This document shows, in pieces, positions 1-8,266 of a stretch of 64,000 nucleotides of DNA. The stretch lies in the NCBI RefSeq assembly GCF_001279585.1, contig NZ_LGEC01000069.1, positions 25,416-89,415 on the forward strand, read 5' to 3'. Both the position numbers and the translations under genes were made by a program. Numbering within the stretch: the first letter of the stretch is position 1; every line of letters starts with the position of its first letter. A model generated the notes under the pieces. The model made no database searches. It had not been told where the DNA came from and saw only the letters and a program-made list of their open reading frames with translations. Source of the stretch: Nocardiopsis sp. NRRL B-16309. Its GTDB lineage: Bacteria > Actinomycetota > Actinomycetes > Streptosporangiales > Streptosporangiaceae.

Positions 1-589
1 GGGCGAGCCAGTGCACGCGCACGCCCTCGGGCGCCGTGACGTCGCGGACGTCGTCGGCGGAGGGCACCTCCAGGTACACGTGGGCGCGCAGGTCCTCGGG
101 GGCCCGCTCGATGATCGACAGCAGGGCCGGGACCGCGCTCTCGTCGCCCACCAGCAGCTGGGAGTCGGTGCCCTCGGGCGGCAGGTAGTAGCAGCCCTCG
201 GGGAACAGTCCGACCTCGTCACCCGGCTCGGCCCTGGGCGCCCAGGCCGAGGCCGGGCCGCCGTCGCCGTGGGCGACGAACTCGATGTCCAGTTCCCGGC
301 GGTCGGGGTCGAAGCGCCGAGCGGTGTAGTTGCGCACGACCGGGCGCTCGGCGGCGGGCATCAGGTAGTACTGGGCGATCCACCCGTTGTGCGAGGCCGT
401 GGGCATGCGCAGGGCGCTCTGCCCGGGGCGGGGGAGGAAGACCCGGACGCACTGGTCGAAACCGAGGAAGGGGAAGCCGGCGAGTTCGTCGCCCCCGAGC
501 GTGACCGTGACGAAGTGAGGACTGGTGCGCTCGGTGCGCACGACGCGGGCGCGCACCATGGCGCGGTGTTCGGGCTGCTGGACGCGCAA
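1..589 (-). CDS. Siderophore-interacting protein (SIP/ViuB family), 3' end outside window
   Basis: Cytoplasmic FAD/NAD(P)H-dependent ferric-siderophore reductase family, which releases iron from imported siderophores. The readable N-terminal part has the family opening (RVVRTERTSPHF), the FAD-binding stretch VVRNYTARRF, the phrase DIEFVAHGDGGPASAWA typical of SIPs, and LLVGDESAVPALLSI at the start of the NAD(P)-binding half. The gene runs off the left edge, so its C-terminus is missing. The start is uncertain: the TTG at 589 has a GAACGAGGT ribosome site upstream, while the ATG at 559 fits the family equally well but has a weak site. An iron box lies 57 bp upstream, so expression under iron limitation is expected. 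Family assignment is firm; the start is not. Confidence 0.88.
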   Translation of the reverse strand, partial: MRVQQPEHRAMVRARVVRTERTSPHFVTVTLGGDELAGFPFLGFDQCVRVFLPRPGQSALRMPTASHNGWIAQYYLMPAAERPVVRNYTARRFDPDRRELDIEFVAHGDGGPASAWAPRAEPGDEVGLFPEGCYYLPPEGTDSQLLVGDESAVPALLSIIERAPEDLRAHVYLEVPSADDVRDVTAPEGVRVHWLA

Positions 590-645
590 GGCGTGACCTC
601 GTTCCTCGACGGGGGCATCGACGGGGGCGTCGATGGGGGAGTGGA

Positions 646-664
646 TGAGGTAAGCCTAGCCTAA
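646..664 (-). promoter_or_regulatory. DmdR/IdeR-type iron box
   Basis: Read on the minus strand the site is TTAGGCTAGGCTTACCTCA, matching 16 of 19 positions of the actinobacterial iron-box consensus TTAGGTTAGGCTAACCTAA. It sits just upstream of the siderophore-interacting protein gene, where a Fe(II)-loaded DtxR-family repressor would block transcription. The match is seen directly; the regulator itself is not in the window. Confidence 0.8.
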
Positions 665-769
665 GTTGAGTGTGCGGTGCGTGCCGTGCGCTCGCTCGGG
701 TGGAGCGCCGCCCGGTCGGCGTGGCCGGCGGCAGGTCCGCTCGCAGGCGGGGTGCCGGGCCGGGGCGGG

Positions 770-1162
770 TCAGCGGGCGGCGTCGGGCGCGTCGTCCAGG
801 TCCTCGGTGTCGGCCCGGCGCAGCACGCGGGTGAGGTCGCCGAAGTCGATCAGCCCCGCCAGGACCCGTGTCATGTCGCCCACGCCCGGGTCGCGGACGA
901 TGAGGGAGTCGACGCACCAGAAGTAGCGCCCCTCCAGGTGTTCCCCGGTCGCGGCGTCCTCGGCCATCAGCCGCTCGACCTCGGCGAGCGTGAACAGGGT
1001 TCCGCTCCAGCGCGTCCCGTCCGCGAGCTCGACCACGACGTCGACGTTGTCGACGAGCGTCAGGTCCTCGTCGGGGTCGGGCAGGAACAGGGCCGTGAAG
1101 CCGTCCCCCTCCACCCTGTACCACGGGCCGTCCCAGTGCCCGGTCAGTTCACTGTGGCTCAT
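770..1162 (-). CDS. Hypothetical protein, 130 aa
   Basis: I do not recognise this family. The protein starting MSHSELTGHWDGPW is acidic and soluble, with no signal peptide or membrane segment. It has an alternating beta-strand-like pattern (YRVEGDGFTALFLPDPDEDLTLVDNV) and a later RYFWCVDSLIVRDPG. The frame has strong G/C third positions, unlike the overlapping frames. The ATG at 1162 was chosen because the preceding in-frame stretch is proline/arginine-rich and looks non-coding. It lies between the iron-regulated SIP gene and the Zur box and is transcribed away from the zur operon. Function unknown. Confidence 0.7.
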   Translation of the reverse strand: MSHSELTGHWDGPWYRVEGDGFTALFLPDPDEDLTLVDNVDVVVELADGTRWSGTLFTLAEVERLMAEDAATGEHLEGRYFWCVDSLIVRDPGVGDMTRVLAGLIDFGDLTRVLRRADTEDLDDAPDAAR

Positions 1163-1247
1163 GCCCACAGTCTGCCCGCACGCCCCGAGGGGCCTCATCC
1201 GGCGCGCCGACGGGGGTTGGGGACACGGCACCGGCACGATACGATCA

Positions 1248-1262
1248 TGATAATCATTCTCA
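1248..1262 (+). promoter_or_regulatory. Zur box
   Basis: TGATAATCATTCTCA differs at two positions from the near-palindromic core TGAAAATCATTTTCA bound by actinobacterial Zur. It lies 29 bp before the methyltransferase ATG at 1291. Because the second gene of that operon is itself a Fur/Zur-family repressor, zinc-dependent autoregulation is the simplest reading (inference). Confidence 0.75.
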
Positions 1263-1290
1263 CTCGTGACCCCTCAGGAAGGGACTCCCC

Positions 1291-2043
1291 ATGCCCGCAC
1301 ACCATGACGACTACGCGCAGTCGGCCGAGTTCATCGACGTCATGATCGCCGGCTGGTGGGAGGCCTTCGGCGGGCACGTGGCCGAGGCGGTGGCGTCGAT
1401 GAAGGGCGCCGAGGGGCCCGTCGTCGACGTCGGCGCGGGCGGCGGCGCCGGCACCCGGGTCCTCCTGGACACCCTGCCCGAGGCCGAGGTCATCGCCGTC
1501 GAGCCCTCGGCCGGCCTGCGCGCGGTCCTGCTCTCCCGCGCGGCCGACCCCGTCTGGGGCGGCGGCCGGGTGACCGTCCACAACGATGACCTGCTCTCCG
1601 CGCGCCTGCCCGAGCGCCTCGGCGGACTCCTGGCCATGAACGTCCTCGGCCACTTCACCCCGCACCAGCGCGCCCGGATCTGGACGATGCTCGCCGAGCG
1701 CCTCGCCCCGGGCTCGGCCGCGCTCGTCAACCTGCTCCCGCCCCACGAACCGGTCACCATCGAGCGCGTGGTCATGAGCGAGCTCACCGTGGGCCGCCGC
1801 GACTACCGGGGGTGGAGCGCCGCCGTGCCCACCGGGCCGGAGAGCGTGCGCTGGAGCATGACCTACGAGGTGCTCGAGGCCGGTGAGCGGGTCTGGTCCA
1901 CCGACGTGCACTACGACTGGTGGGTCATGACCGGGGAGGCCCTGCGCGCCGAGGCCGCCCGCCACGGGCTCGATGCCACCCCGACCGGCCCCGACGAGGC
2001 CGGCCTCTTCCTTCTGCGGCACGGCGCGGGCGCCCGGGCCTGA
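1291..2043 (+). CDS. Class I SAM-dependent methyltransferase, first gene of the zur operon
   Basis: A 250-residue Rossmann-fold methyltransferase. Motif I is PVVDVGAGGGAGTR at about residues 42-55, followed by the acidic end of strand 2 in VIAVEPSAG and by LLAMNVLGHFTPHQRARIW near residues 114-132, which corresponds to the post-I/motif II region. The substrate cannot be told. AGGAAGGGACTCCCC precedes the ATG. It overlaps the zur ATG by one base (TGATG), so the two are translationally coupled. The upstream Zur box suggests induction when zinc is scarce. Family is clear; the biological role in zinc starvation is unknown. Confidence 0.88.
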   Translation: MPAHHDDYAQSAEFIDVMIAGWWEAFGGHVAEAVASMKGAEGPVVDVGAGGGAGTRVLLDTLPEAEVIAVEPSAGLRAVLLSRAADPVWGGGRVTVHNDDLLSARLPERLGGLLAMNVLGHFTPHQRARIWTMLAERLAPGSAALVNLLPPHEPVTIERVVMSELTVGRRDYRGWSAAVPTGPESVRWSMTYEVLEAGERVWSTDVHYDWWVMTGEALRAEAARHGLDATPTGPDEAGLFLLRHGAGARA

Positions 2044-2429
2044 TGGGGCGCTACGACCACGCGGTCCTGCGTGTGCTGGGGCGCGACCCCAGGTTCCGCG
2101 GCGCGCAGGAGGTCCACGCCGTCATCGCCACGCCCCGTACCCAGGAACGGCCGCCGAGCCTGTCCACCATCTACCGCACCCTGCGCCGCCTGGCCGCCGA
2201 GGGCGTCCTGGACACCGTCCACTCCGCCGACGGCGAGCGCCTGTACCGCCTGTGCGGCAGCACCTCGCAGCACCACCACCTGCTGTGCCGGATCTGCGGC
2301 GAGGTGGAGGAGGTCCCCGAGATGGCCGAACTCCCACCGCTGGTGGAGCGGATCGGCGGCACCAGCGGGTTCGGTTCGCTCGACTACTCCTTCGAGCTGT
2401 CCGGCGTGTGCCCGGAGTGCGCGCCCTGA
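2043..2429 (+). CDS. zur: Fur-family zinc-responsive repressor, likely Zur
   Basis: A 128-residue Fur-family protein: winged-helix DNA-binding half (TIYRTLRRLAAEGVLDTVHS, about residues 42-61) followed by the dimerisation/metal half with HHHLLCRICGEV (about 78-89) and the C-terminal pair CPEC. The two CxxC pairs would hold the structural zinc, and the His-rich segment contributes to the sensory site. The call of Zur rather than Fur or Nur rests on the Zur box in front of the operon and the typical length; it is an inference. Expected role: with zinc bound, it represses its own operon and zinc-uptake genes elsewhere. The start is fixed by overlap with the methyltransferase stop codon. Confidence 0.85.
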   Translation: MGRYDHAVLRVLGRDPRFRGAQEVHAVIATPRTQERPPSLSTIYRTLRRLAAEGVLDTVHSADGERLYRLCGSTSQHHHLLCRICGEVEEVPEMAELPPLVERIGGTSGFGSLDYSFELSGVCPECAP

Positions 2430-2495
2430 GACGGACCGCGGCCGCGAACGCAGGGGCGGCCACGGTCCGTGTCCGAGTCGTACTAGGCTGTCGCC

Positions 2496-2882
2496 GTGAC
2501 TTCGACAGCACCGCGCCCCCAGCGCACGCGCCCGGCCCCGGCCTGGGCGCGTCTGCTGCTGTGCGCGGCGCTGCTGCTGGGCGTGGGCGCCATGCACACG
2601 CTGGGCCATGTCCAGGAGGGCGGCCACGGCGGCGGCCACGCGGTGACCGAACTCCCGCCGGCCGACCACGCCGTTCCCGACCTGCCCGACACCGACCCCG
2701 CGTCGGTGTGCCTGGCGATCGCGGCCCTGGCCGTGGCACTGCTCGGTGTCGCTCCGGCGGCGTTCTCCCCCTGGCCCGGTACCCCGCCGCGCGCGACGCG
2801 CGCGCTGCGCGGGCCGCCGCGGAGCCGGGCCTTCCTCCCGCCCGCGCCCTCGCTGGCCCGGCTGCAGGTGTTGCGCGTCTAG
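2496..2882 (+). CDS. DUF6153-like small membrane protein
   Basis: A 128-residue protein starting at GTG. It has an N-terminal hydrophobic helix (WARLLLCAALLLGVGAMHTLGH, about residues 17-38) followed by His-rich text (VQEGGHGGGH) and a second hydrophobic helix (VCLAIAALAVALLGVAPAAF, about 70-89), with a basic cytoplasmic tail. This two-helix pattern ending the first helix in MHTLGH matches the DUF6153 group, which commonly precedes DUF305 genes in actinomycetes. The exposed histidines suggest metal contact, but function is unproven. It lies about 100 bp before the DUF305 lipoprotein gene on the same strand. Confidence 0.75.
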   Translation: MTSTAPRPQRTRPAPAWARLLLCAALLLGVGAMHTLGHVQEGGHGGGHAVTELPPADHAVPDLPDTDPASVCLAIAALAVALLGVAPAAFSPWPGTPPRATRALRGPPRSRAFLPPAPSLARLQVLRV

Positions 2883-2979
2883 AGGCCCCGGGGCGCCGGA
2901 GACGGCGCCCGTGCCCGACGCCCGACACCCCCGCCGCGCCCGCCCGCGGCGCAGTGACCACACACGAAAGACGTACGCC

Positions 2980-3675
2980 ATGACCTTCCTTCAGCGCGCC
3001 CTGGTGCCCGCGGCCGCCGCGGCGGCCACCGCCTTCGCCCTCACAGCCTGCGGCACCGCCGCGGACGCGACCGAACCCGCCGCCTCCGCGTCCGAGGGGA
3101 CCGCGGACGGGTTCAACGACGCCGACGTCGCGTTCGCCCAGGAGATGATCCCCCACCACGAACAGGCCGTGGAGATGGCCGACCTGGCCGAGTCGCGGGC
3201 CGGGGACGGGGTCCGCGACCTCGCCGAGGAGATCGCCGAGGCCCAGGGACCCGAGATCGAGCGGATGACCGGCCTCCTGGAGTCCTGGGGCGAGTCCCCG
3301 GCGCCGGACATGGAGGGCGCCGGCCACAGCGACATGCCCGGCATGATGTCGGACGAGGAGATGGCCGAGTTGGAGGCGGCCGAGGGCGAGGAGTTCGACA
3401 CCCTCTTCCTGGAGATGATGATCCTCCACCACGAGGGCGCCGTCACCATGGCCGAGACCGAGATCGCGGAGGGCGTCGATCCCCAGGCCCAGGACCTGGC
3501 CGAGGACATCTTCCAGGTCCAGCACGCCGAGATCGAGCGGATGAGCACGATGCTGGGCGAGAGCGGCGGCGCGGACGACGAGGACGACGCCGACCAGGAC
3601 ACCGACGACGGCGACTCCGAGGACACCGACGAGGACGCCGACGACGGCGACTCCGAGGACCACGACGGCCACTGA
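2980..3675 (+). CDS. DUF305 lipoprotein with acidic C-terminal tail
   Basis: A 231-residue exported lipoprotein. The signal peptide ends in the lipobox LTAC (Cys at about residue 24). Two DUF305 ferritin-like helical hairpins follow, each carrying the family motif: QEMIPHHEQAVEMA (about 50-63) and EMMILHHEGAVTMAETE (about 145-161), plus QHAEIERM. The His/Met-rich helices are thought to bind copper or similar metals. The last 35 residues are almost only Asp, Glu, Ser and Gly with an internal repeat (DDGDSEDTDEDADDGDSED), and end in DHDGH. Upstream in-frame sequence is non-coding in character, so the ATG at 2980 was chosen. It is probably co-transcribed with the DUF6153 gene and ends at a good hairpin. 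Confidence 0.9.
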   Translation: MTFLQRALVPAAAAAATAFALTACGTAADATEPAASASEGTADGFNDADVAFAQEMIPHHEQAVEMADLAESRAGDGVRDLAEEIAEAQGPEIERMTGLLESWGESPAPDMEGAGHSDMPGMMSDEEMAELEAAEGEEFDTLFLEMMILHHEGAVTMAETEIAEGVDPQAQDLAEDIFQVQHAEIERMSTMLGESGGADDEDDADQDTDDGDSEDTDEDADDGDSEDHDGH

Positions 3676-3684
3676 CGCCACGGG

Positions 3685-3713
3685 GGGGTGCCGGGCCCAC
3701 CGTCCGGCACCCC
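3685..3713 (+). terminator. Hairpin after DUF305 gene
   Basis: A perfect 10-bp stem (GGGGTGCCGG / CCGGCACCCC) with a 9-base loop lies 10 bp after the stop codon. There is no T-run, as is usual in high-GC actinomycetes. It could serve as terminator for the DUF6153-DUF305 pair. Confidence 0.6.
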
Positions 3714-3855
3714 GCCTCCCGGACCGACGACGAGCCCGGCGCCTACCGACGCGCCGGTCCGCGACGAGGGCGGACCGGCTCCAGCCGACCTCAGTCCCGG
3801 GCGACCTCAGTCCCGGTCGGGTAGGGCCGCGGATCACGGACGGCGGGCGCGGCCC

Positions 3856-5589
3856 TCACCCGCCGTCCAGGTCGAGCTCGAACCACACCACCTTGCCCGG
3901 CGTCTTGCCCGAGGCGCCCCATCTCTTGGCCAGCCGGCTGACGAGTTGCAGACCGCGGCCGCCCTCGTCGGTGTCGGCGGCCCGGCGCAGCACCGGGCGG
4001 TGCTGGTCCTCGTCGGAGACCTCGAACAGCAGCGCGTCGGTCCGCAGCAACCGCACCCCGATCGGGCCGCTGGCGTAGCGGACCGCGTTGGTGACCAGCT
4101 CGGTGGCCAGCAGCTCGGCGACGTCGGTGAGCTCCTCCAGCTCCCATGACGCGAGCGTGGCGCGGATGAGCCTGCGCACGCGCGAGGGCGTGGTGGGCCG
4201 CGGTTCCATCAGCCAGTGGGCGACATGGCGTGAGGGCACGCCGCGCAGCCGGGCCAGCAGCAGCGCCACGTCGTCCTCCTGGTCGTCCGTGTGCAGGTCC
4301 GCCAGGATCGTGTCGCCCAGCTCCTCCAGCGGCAGCGGGCGCTCGGCGGCCGCGCACAGCGCCGCCATGCCCTTCTCGATGTCGCGCCCGCGCGCCTCCA
4401 CCAGACCGTCGGTGCACAGCAGCAGCACGTCGCCGTCGTGCACGCGCACGTCGGCCGACTCGAAGGCGACCCCGCCCAGACCGATCGGCGCCCCCGTGGG
4501 CAGCCGGACCGGCTCGGCGCCGCGCCCCTGCCGTACCAGCACGGGCGGGATGTGCCCGGCGTTGGCCATCGTGCACAGCCGGGCCACCGGGTCGTACACG
4601 CAGTACAGGCACGTGGCCAGGTAGTCCTCGCCCAGGCGCAGGGCAAGGTCGTCCAGGTGGCGCAGGACCTGTTCGGGCGGCAGGTCCAGGGCGGCCAGGG
4701 TCTGCACGGCCGTGCGGAACTGGCCCATGGCCGCAGCCGAGTGCAGCCCGTGGCCCATGACGTCGCCGACGACGAACACCACCCGGCTGCCCGAGAGCGG
4801 GATGGCGTCGAACCAGTCCCCGCCGACCTGGGCGATGTGGCTGCTGCTGCGGTAGCGGTGGGCGATGTCGGCGCAGGAGAGCCGCGGCGGCAGGGCGGGC
4901 AGCATGGCGCGCTGCAGGGCGTCGGTGGCGTCGGCCTCGGACCGGTACATGTGGGCGTTGTCCAGCGCCAGCCCCGTCTGGATCGCCAGCTGCTCGGCCA
5001 TCAGGGTGTCGACCTCGTCGAAGAGCGCACGGTCGGGGTCGCGCAGCAGGACGACCGCGCCCAGCACCCGGCCGCGCACGGTCAGCGGCAGGGCGAGCAG
5101 GGACCGGCCGAGGATGAGGGGCGTGAGGTCGCCGGTGGTGTGGGTGCGGTCGAGCATGGCGGCGATCTCGTCGTCGATGCGCGGCACGACGACCGGGGCC
5201 GCCTCCGCCATCGCCCGGTGGACCGGGTTGGACGGCGGCATGACGTGGACCTGGTCCTCCGGCACGACCGTGCGCCACAGATCGGACTGGTACCCGCTGT
5301 GCACGACCGCGACCCGGCGCAGCGGCGCGGTCAGCGACCCCACGGCGTCGGGCAGCTCCACGTCCAGGTGCGGCCCGGGCAGCAGGGCGTCGAGCAGGTG
5401 CACGGTCGCGGCGTCGGCCAGGTGCGGAACCACGGCTCCGACCAGCTCACGGACGATCTTGCGCATGTCCATGCTGGCCCCGATGCGGGTGGCGGCCTCG
5501 TTGAGGAACCGCACGCGCTCCAACACGGCGGTGCGTTCCCGGACGGACTCGCGTGCCGCGTCGAAGAGGTCCGAGGTCTTGGGATCCAT
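3856..5589 (-). CDS. GAF / SpoIIE phosphatase / HATPase sensor protein
   Basis: A 577-residue cytoplasmic regulator. The order is a GAF-type sensory domain (about residues 20-210), a PP2C-like SpoIIE Ser/Thr phosphatase domain (about 225-410) with GGDWFD, GDVMGHG, NAGHIPP, CTDGLVEAR and DDVALLLARL, and a C-terminal anti-sigma-type HATPase (about 430-575) with ELVTNAVRYA and GGRGLQLV. Such proteins control partner-switching cascades by dephosphorylating anti-sigma antagonists; the partner is not visible here. The ATG at 5589 has GGAG a few bases upstream. The in-frame extension before it is basic and unlikely to be translated. A single-gene unit. Confidence 0.92.
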   Translation of the reverse strand: MDPKTSDLFDAARESVRERTAVLERVRFLNEAATRIGASMDMRKIVRELVGAVVPHLADAATVHLLDALLPGPHLDVELPDAVGSLTAPLRRVAVVHSGYQSDLWRTVVPEDQVHVMPPSNPVHRAMAEAAPVVVPRIDDEIAAMLDRTHTTGDLTPLILGRSLLALPLTVRGRVLGAVVLLRDPDRALFDEVDTLMAEQLAIQTGLALDNAHMYRSEADATDALQRAMLPALPPRLSCADIAHRYRSSSHIAQVGGDWFDAIPLSGSRVVFVVGDVMGHGLHSAAAMGQFRTAVQTLAALDLPPEQVLRHLDDLALRLGEDYLATCLYCVYDPVARLCTMANAGHIPPVLVRQGRGAEPVRLPTGAPIGLGGVAFESADVRVHDGDVLLLCTDGLVEARGRDIEKGMAALCAAAERPLPLEELGDTILADLHTDDQEDDVALLLARLRGVPSRHVAHWLMEPRPTTPSRVRRLIRATLASWELEELTDVAELLATELVTNAVRYASGPIGVRLLRTDALLFEVSDEDQHRPVLRRAADTDEGGRGLQLVSRLAKRWGASGKTPGKVVWFELDLDGG

Positions 5590-5721
5590 CGCTCCGGCTT
5601 TCTGCGCTCGACGGGAATTCCGGCGGCTTGACAATCCTTTTCCACCCGCTGTGGGCGATTTTTGGCTGGGTTTCGGGCACACCGATGCCCAGAGTGGTCA
5701 TCAGGTCCGTGGGACCGGGTG

Positions 5722-6387
5722 TCAGGCGGTCCTGCGACAGGTGAAGAACAGTTGGATCTCGGGGTCGGCCTGGGCGCTGGAGGGGGCGTAGGACGCCGTC
5801 TCCTCCTCCTCGATGACGAATCCCGCCTCGGTGAGGAGTGCGCGCAGATCCTCACGGAAGTAACCGGTCACCCGCACGTGGTGGCCGAGGAAGGGAATGG
5901 GGAGGTCGTCGACGTCGGCCTCCACCATGGAGAGCGTGAACCAGCCGCCGGGCACGATCACCGAGCGCAGGACCGCCAGCGCGCGCGGGACGATCGCGCG
6001 CGGCAGGTGCAGCAGCGCGAAGTAGGCCACCACGGCGTCGTAGGTGCCCTCCGCGGGGTCGAGGTCGACGATGTCCCGGTGGAGGAACGCGGCCTCGGGC
6101 ACGTTGCGGCGGGCGATGTCGAGCATGACGGGGGAGATGTCCACGCCCGTCACCGACAGCCCGGCGTCGGTCAGCCGCCGCGCGGTGGGCAGCCCCGTGC
6201 CGCAGCCCACGTCGAGCACCCGGGCGCCGGCCGGCAAGCGGTCGATGAGTCCCAGAGTGCTCTTGACCTGTACGTCCTTGTGGGGAAAGGCTTCGTCGTA
6301 ATGCTCGCCGATGTGATCGTAGGCGGTGGCCTGCCCGCGTTCTCGCGCGTCCCAGCCATCGTCGGACGACATGACATCCGGCGCCAT
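5722..6387 (-). CDS. Class I SAM-dependent methyltransferase
   Basis: A 221-residue soluble methyltransferase. Motif I is VLDVGCGTGLPTARRL (about residues 58-73), the acidic residue after strand 2 is in VTGVDISPVMLDIARR, and the post-motif region is YDAVVAYFALLHLPRA followed by GGWFTLSM. The N-terminal YDHIGEHYDEAF resembles the Ubi/COQ5-like group. The ATG at 6387 is preceded by GGGGAAAGG, better than the GTG upstream. It is a lone gene, transcribed away from the flavoenzyme gene. The substrate is unknown. Confidence 0.88.
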   Translation of the reverse strand: MAPDVMSSDDGWDARERGQATAYDHIGEHYDEAFPHKDVQVKSTLGLIDRLPAGARVLDVGCGTGLPTARRLTDAGLSVTGVDISPVMLDIARRNVPEAAFLHRDIVDLDPAEGTYDAVVAYFALLHLPRAIVPRALAVLRSVIVPGGWFTLSMVEADVDDLPIPFLGHHVRVTGYFREDLRALLTEAGFVIEEEETASYAPSSAQADPEIQLFFTCRRTA

Positions 6388-6603
6388 GGTGATCGCCTTT
6401 CCCCTCACGCGGTGCGGTGGAACGCACCGCTGACCGAACCGATTCCCGGCACAGAAGCCGAACTTACAGGCCTGATCGCGTTAAGTCACCACTTGTTCCC
6501 GAACTCCATCTTCGCACATCGGCGATGATCCGCCCGTCGGCCCACAGGTGACGTTTAGGATTTCTCCGCTGACCGCAAACCCCGACGGCACGGACAGGAC
6601 GCA

Positions 6604-8067
6604 ATGGAATACAACGTGAGCCGCAGGACCCTTCTGGCGGGTTTGGGAGCGGGAGTGGCCGCCACCGGATTCGACCCCCTCACCCGCGCCTGGGCCGACG
6701 ACGGCTCCCTGGCGGAGGAGGACCGCGCGCCCGGCCTCGACGGGGAGCTGGTGTTCGACGAGGAGTCCCTGGCCGCCGCCGCGGACGACTTCGGGCACGC
6801 CGTCTCGCGCTACCCCCGCGCCGTGCTGCGGCCCGGCTCGGTGCGCGACGTCGAGCGGATGGTCCGGTACTGCCGGGCCCGCCGCATCCCGGTCGCCGCG
6901 CGCGGCCAGGCGCACTCCACCCGCGGCCAGGCCCAGGTCGAGGAGGGCCTGGTCATCGAGACGGCCACGCTCGACCACCTGGTGGTGAGCGACGACCGGG
7001 CCGAGGTCGGCGCCGGGGTGCGGTGGAGCCAGGTGCTCTCCGCCGCCCTGCCCTACGGGCTCACCCCGCCCGTGCTCACCGACTACCTGGAGCTGTCGGT
7101 GGGCGGAACCCTGGCGGTGGGCGGGGTCGGCGGCACGACCCAGCACCACGGGCTGCAGGTGGACACCGTCGTGGAACTGGACGTGGTCACGGGGGAGGGG
7201 CGGCGGCGGCGCTGCTCGCCGGAGACCCGCGCCGACCTGTTCCACATGGTCCTGGGCGGCCTGGGGCAGTGCGCGGTCATCGTCGGCGCCACCGTGCGCC
7301 TGGCCCCCGCCCCGGAGACCGTGCGCCAGTACCACCTGTACTACGACACCGTCGAGGCGCTCACCGCCGACCAGCGGCTGGTGCTGGCCGACGGCCGGTT
7401 CGACTACCTGGAGGGCCAGGCCCAGTCGCTGCCGGAGGGCGGATCCGGCTGGCGCTTCATGCTGGAGGGGGTCGCCTTCCATGAGGGATCGGCGCCGCCG
7501 GACGACGACGCCCTGCTCGCGGGACTGTCCGACGACCGCGCCGACGCCGAGATCGTGGACCTGCCCTACCTCGACTTCGCCGACCGGCTCGCCCCGGCGG
7601 TGGAGTTCCTGAAGTCGATCGGCGCCTGGTACGACCCGCACCCCTGGTGGAACGTGTTCGTGCCCGGTGACGAGTTCGACGCGCTGGCCGCGTCGGCCCT
7701 GGCGGACCTGACGCAGGAGGACATCGGCCCCACGGGCGTCGTCCTGATGTACCCGCTGCGCCGGGAGCTGCTGGGCACGACGCTGCCGCGGGTGCCCGAC
7801 GAGCCGGTGGTCTTCCTCTTCGCGCTGCTCAAGACGGCCACCCCCGCTCCCGGGGTGCCCGACAACGCGGCCATGGTCGACGCCAACCGCGTCCTGTACG
7901 AGCGGGTCCGCGACGTCGGCGGGTTCCAGTACCCGGTCGGCAGCATCCCGATGGACCGGGCCGACTGGCGGGCGCACTTCGGGCCGGTGTGGGACGACTT
8001 CGCCGCGGCCAGGGCCGAGTACGACCCCGCGGGCATCCTCGCCCCCGGCCAGGGGATCTTCGACTAG
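6604..8067 (+). CDS. Tat-exported cytokinin-dehydrogenase-like FAD oxidoreductase
   Basis: A 487-residue flavoprotein of the PCMH/VAO type. A twin-arginine signal (SRRTLLAGLGAGVAATG, residues 6-22) predicts export. The FAD domain carries ARGQAHSTRGQA (100-110); His104 aligns with the covalent flavin-linking His in the plant motif GHS..GQA. PVLTDYLELSVGGTLAVGG (157-174) places Asp160 where plant cytokinin dehydrogenases have their catalytic Asp. FDYLEG and the ending YDPAGILAPGQGIF are also characteristic of that family. Expected chemistry is oxidation of an amine or alcohol side chain with release of the product outside the cell; true cytokinin activity is an inference. The ATG at 6604 is retained because it precedes the Tat motif. 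Confidence 0.85.
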   Translation: MEYNVSRRTLLAGLGAGVAATGFDPLTRAWADDGSLAEEDRAPGLDGELVFDEESLAAAADDFGHAVSRYPRAVLRPGSVRDVERMVRYCRARRIPVAARGQAHSTRGQAQVEEGLVIETATLDHLVVSDDRAEVGAGVRWSQVLSAALPYGLTPPVLTDYLELSVGGTLAVGGVGGTTQHHGLQVDTVVELDVVTGEGRRRRCSPETRADLFHMVLGGLGQCAVIVGATVRLAPAPETVRQYHLYYDTVEALTADQRLVLADGRFDYLEGQAQSLPEGGSGWRFMLEGVAFHEGSAPPDDDALLAGLSDDRADAEIVDLPYLDFADRLAPAVEFLKSIGAWYDPHPWWNVFVPGDEFDALAASALADLTQEDIGPTGVVLMYPLRRELLGTTLPRVPDEPVVFLFALLKTATPAPGVPDNAAMVDANRVLYERVRDVGGFQYPVGSIPMDRADWRAHFGPVWDDFAAARAEYDPAGILAPGQGIFD

Positions 8068-8127
8068 GGAGTTGAAGGCTTTCGGGTGAGCGCGCCCGGA
8101 TCGCCGCAAAAAGCAGGACCCAGCGGG

Positions 8128-8151
8128 CCGTCCGGTGCCGCCGCCGGACGG
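8128..8151 (+). terminator. Possible terminator between convergent genes
   Basis: An 8-bp perfect stem (CCGTCCGG / CCGGACGG) with an 8-base loop lies 60 bp after the flavoenzyme gene and before the converging ketopantoate-reductase gene. It is GC-only with no T-run, so the call is tentative. Confidence 0.4.
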
Positions 8152-8266
8152 CGCCGCGGCACGGCGGGCGCGGCGGACCCCCGCCGCGCCCGCCCTCGGA
8201 GGCGCGCGGTCCGGCACCGGGTCCACTCGGTCCGGTGCCCGGGCCCGGTGCCGCGTGCCGCGGGCG

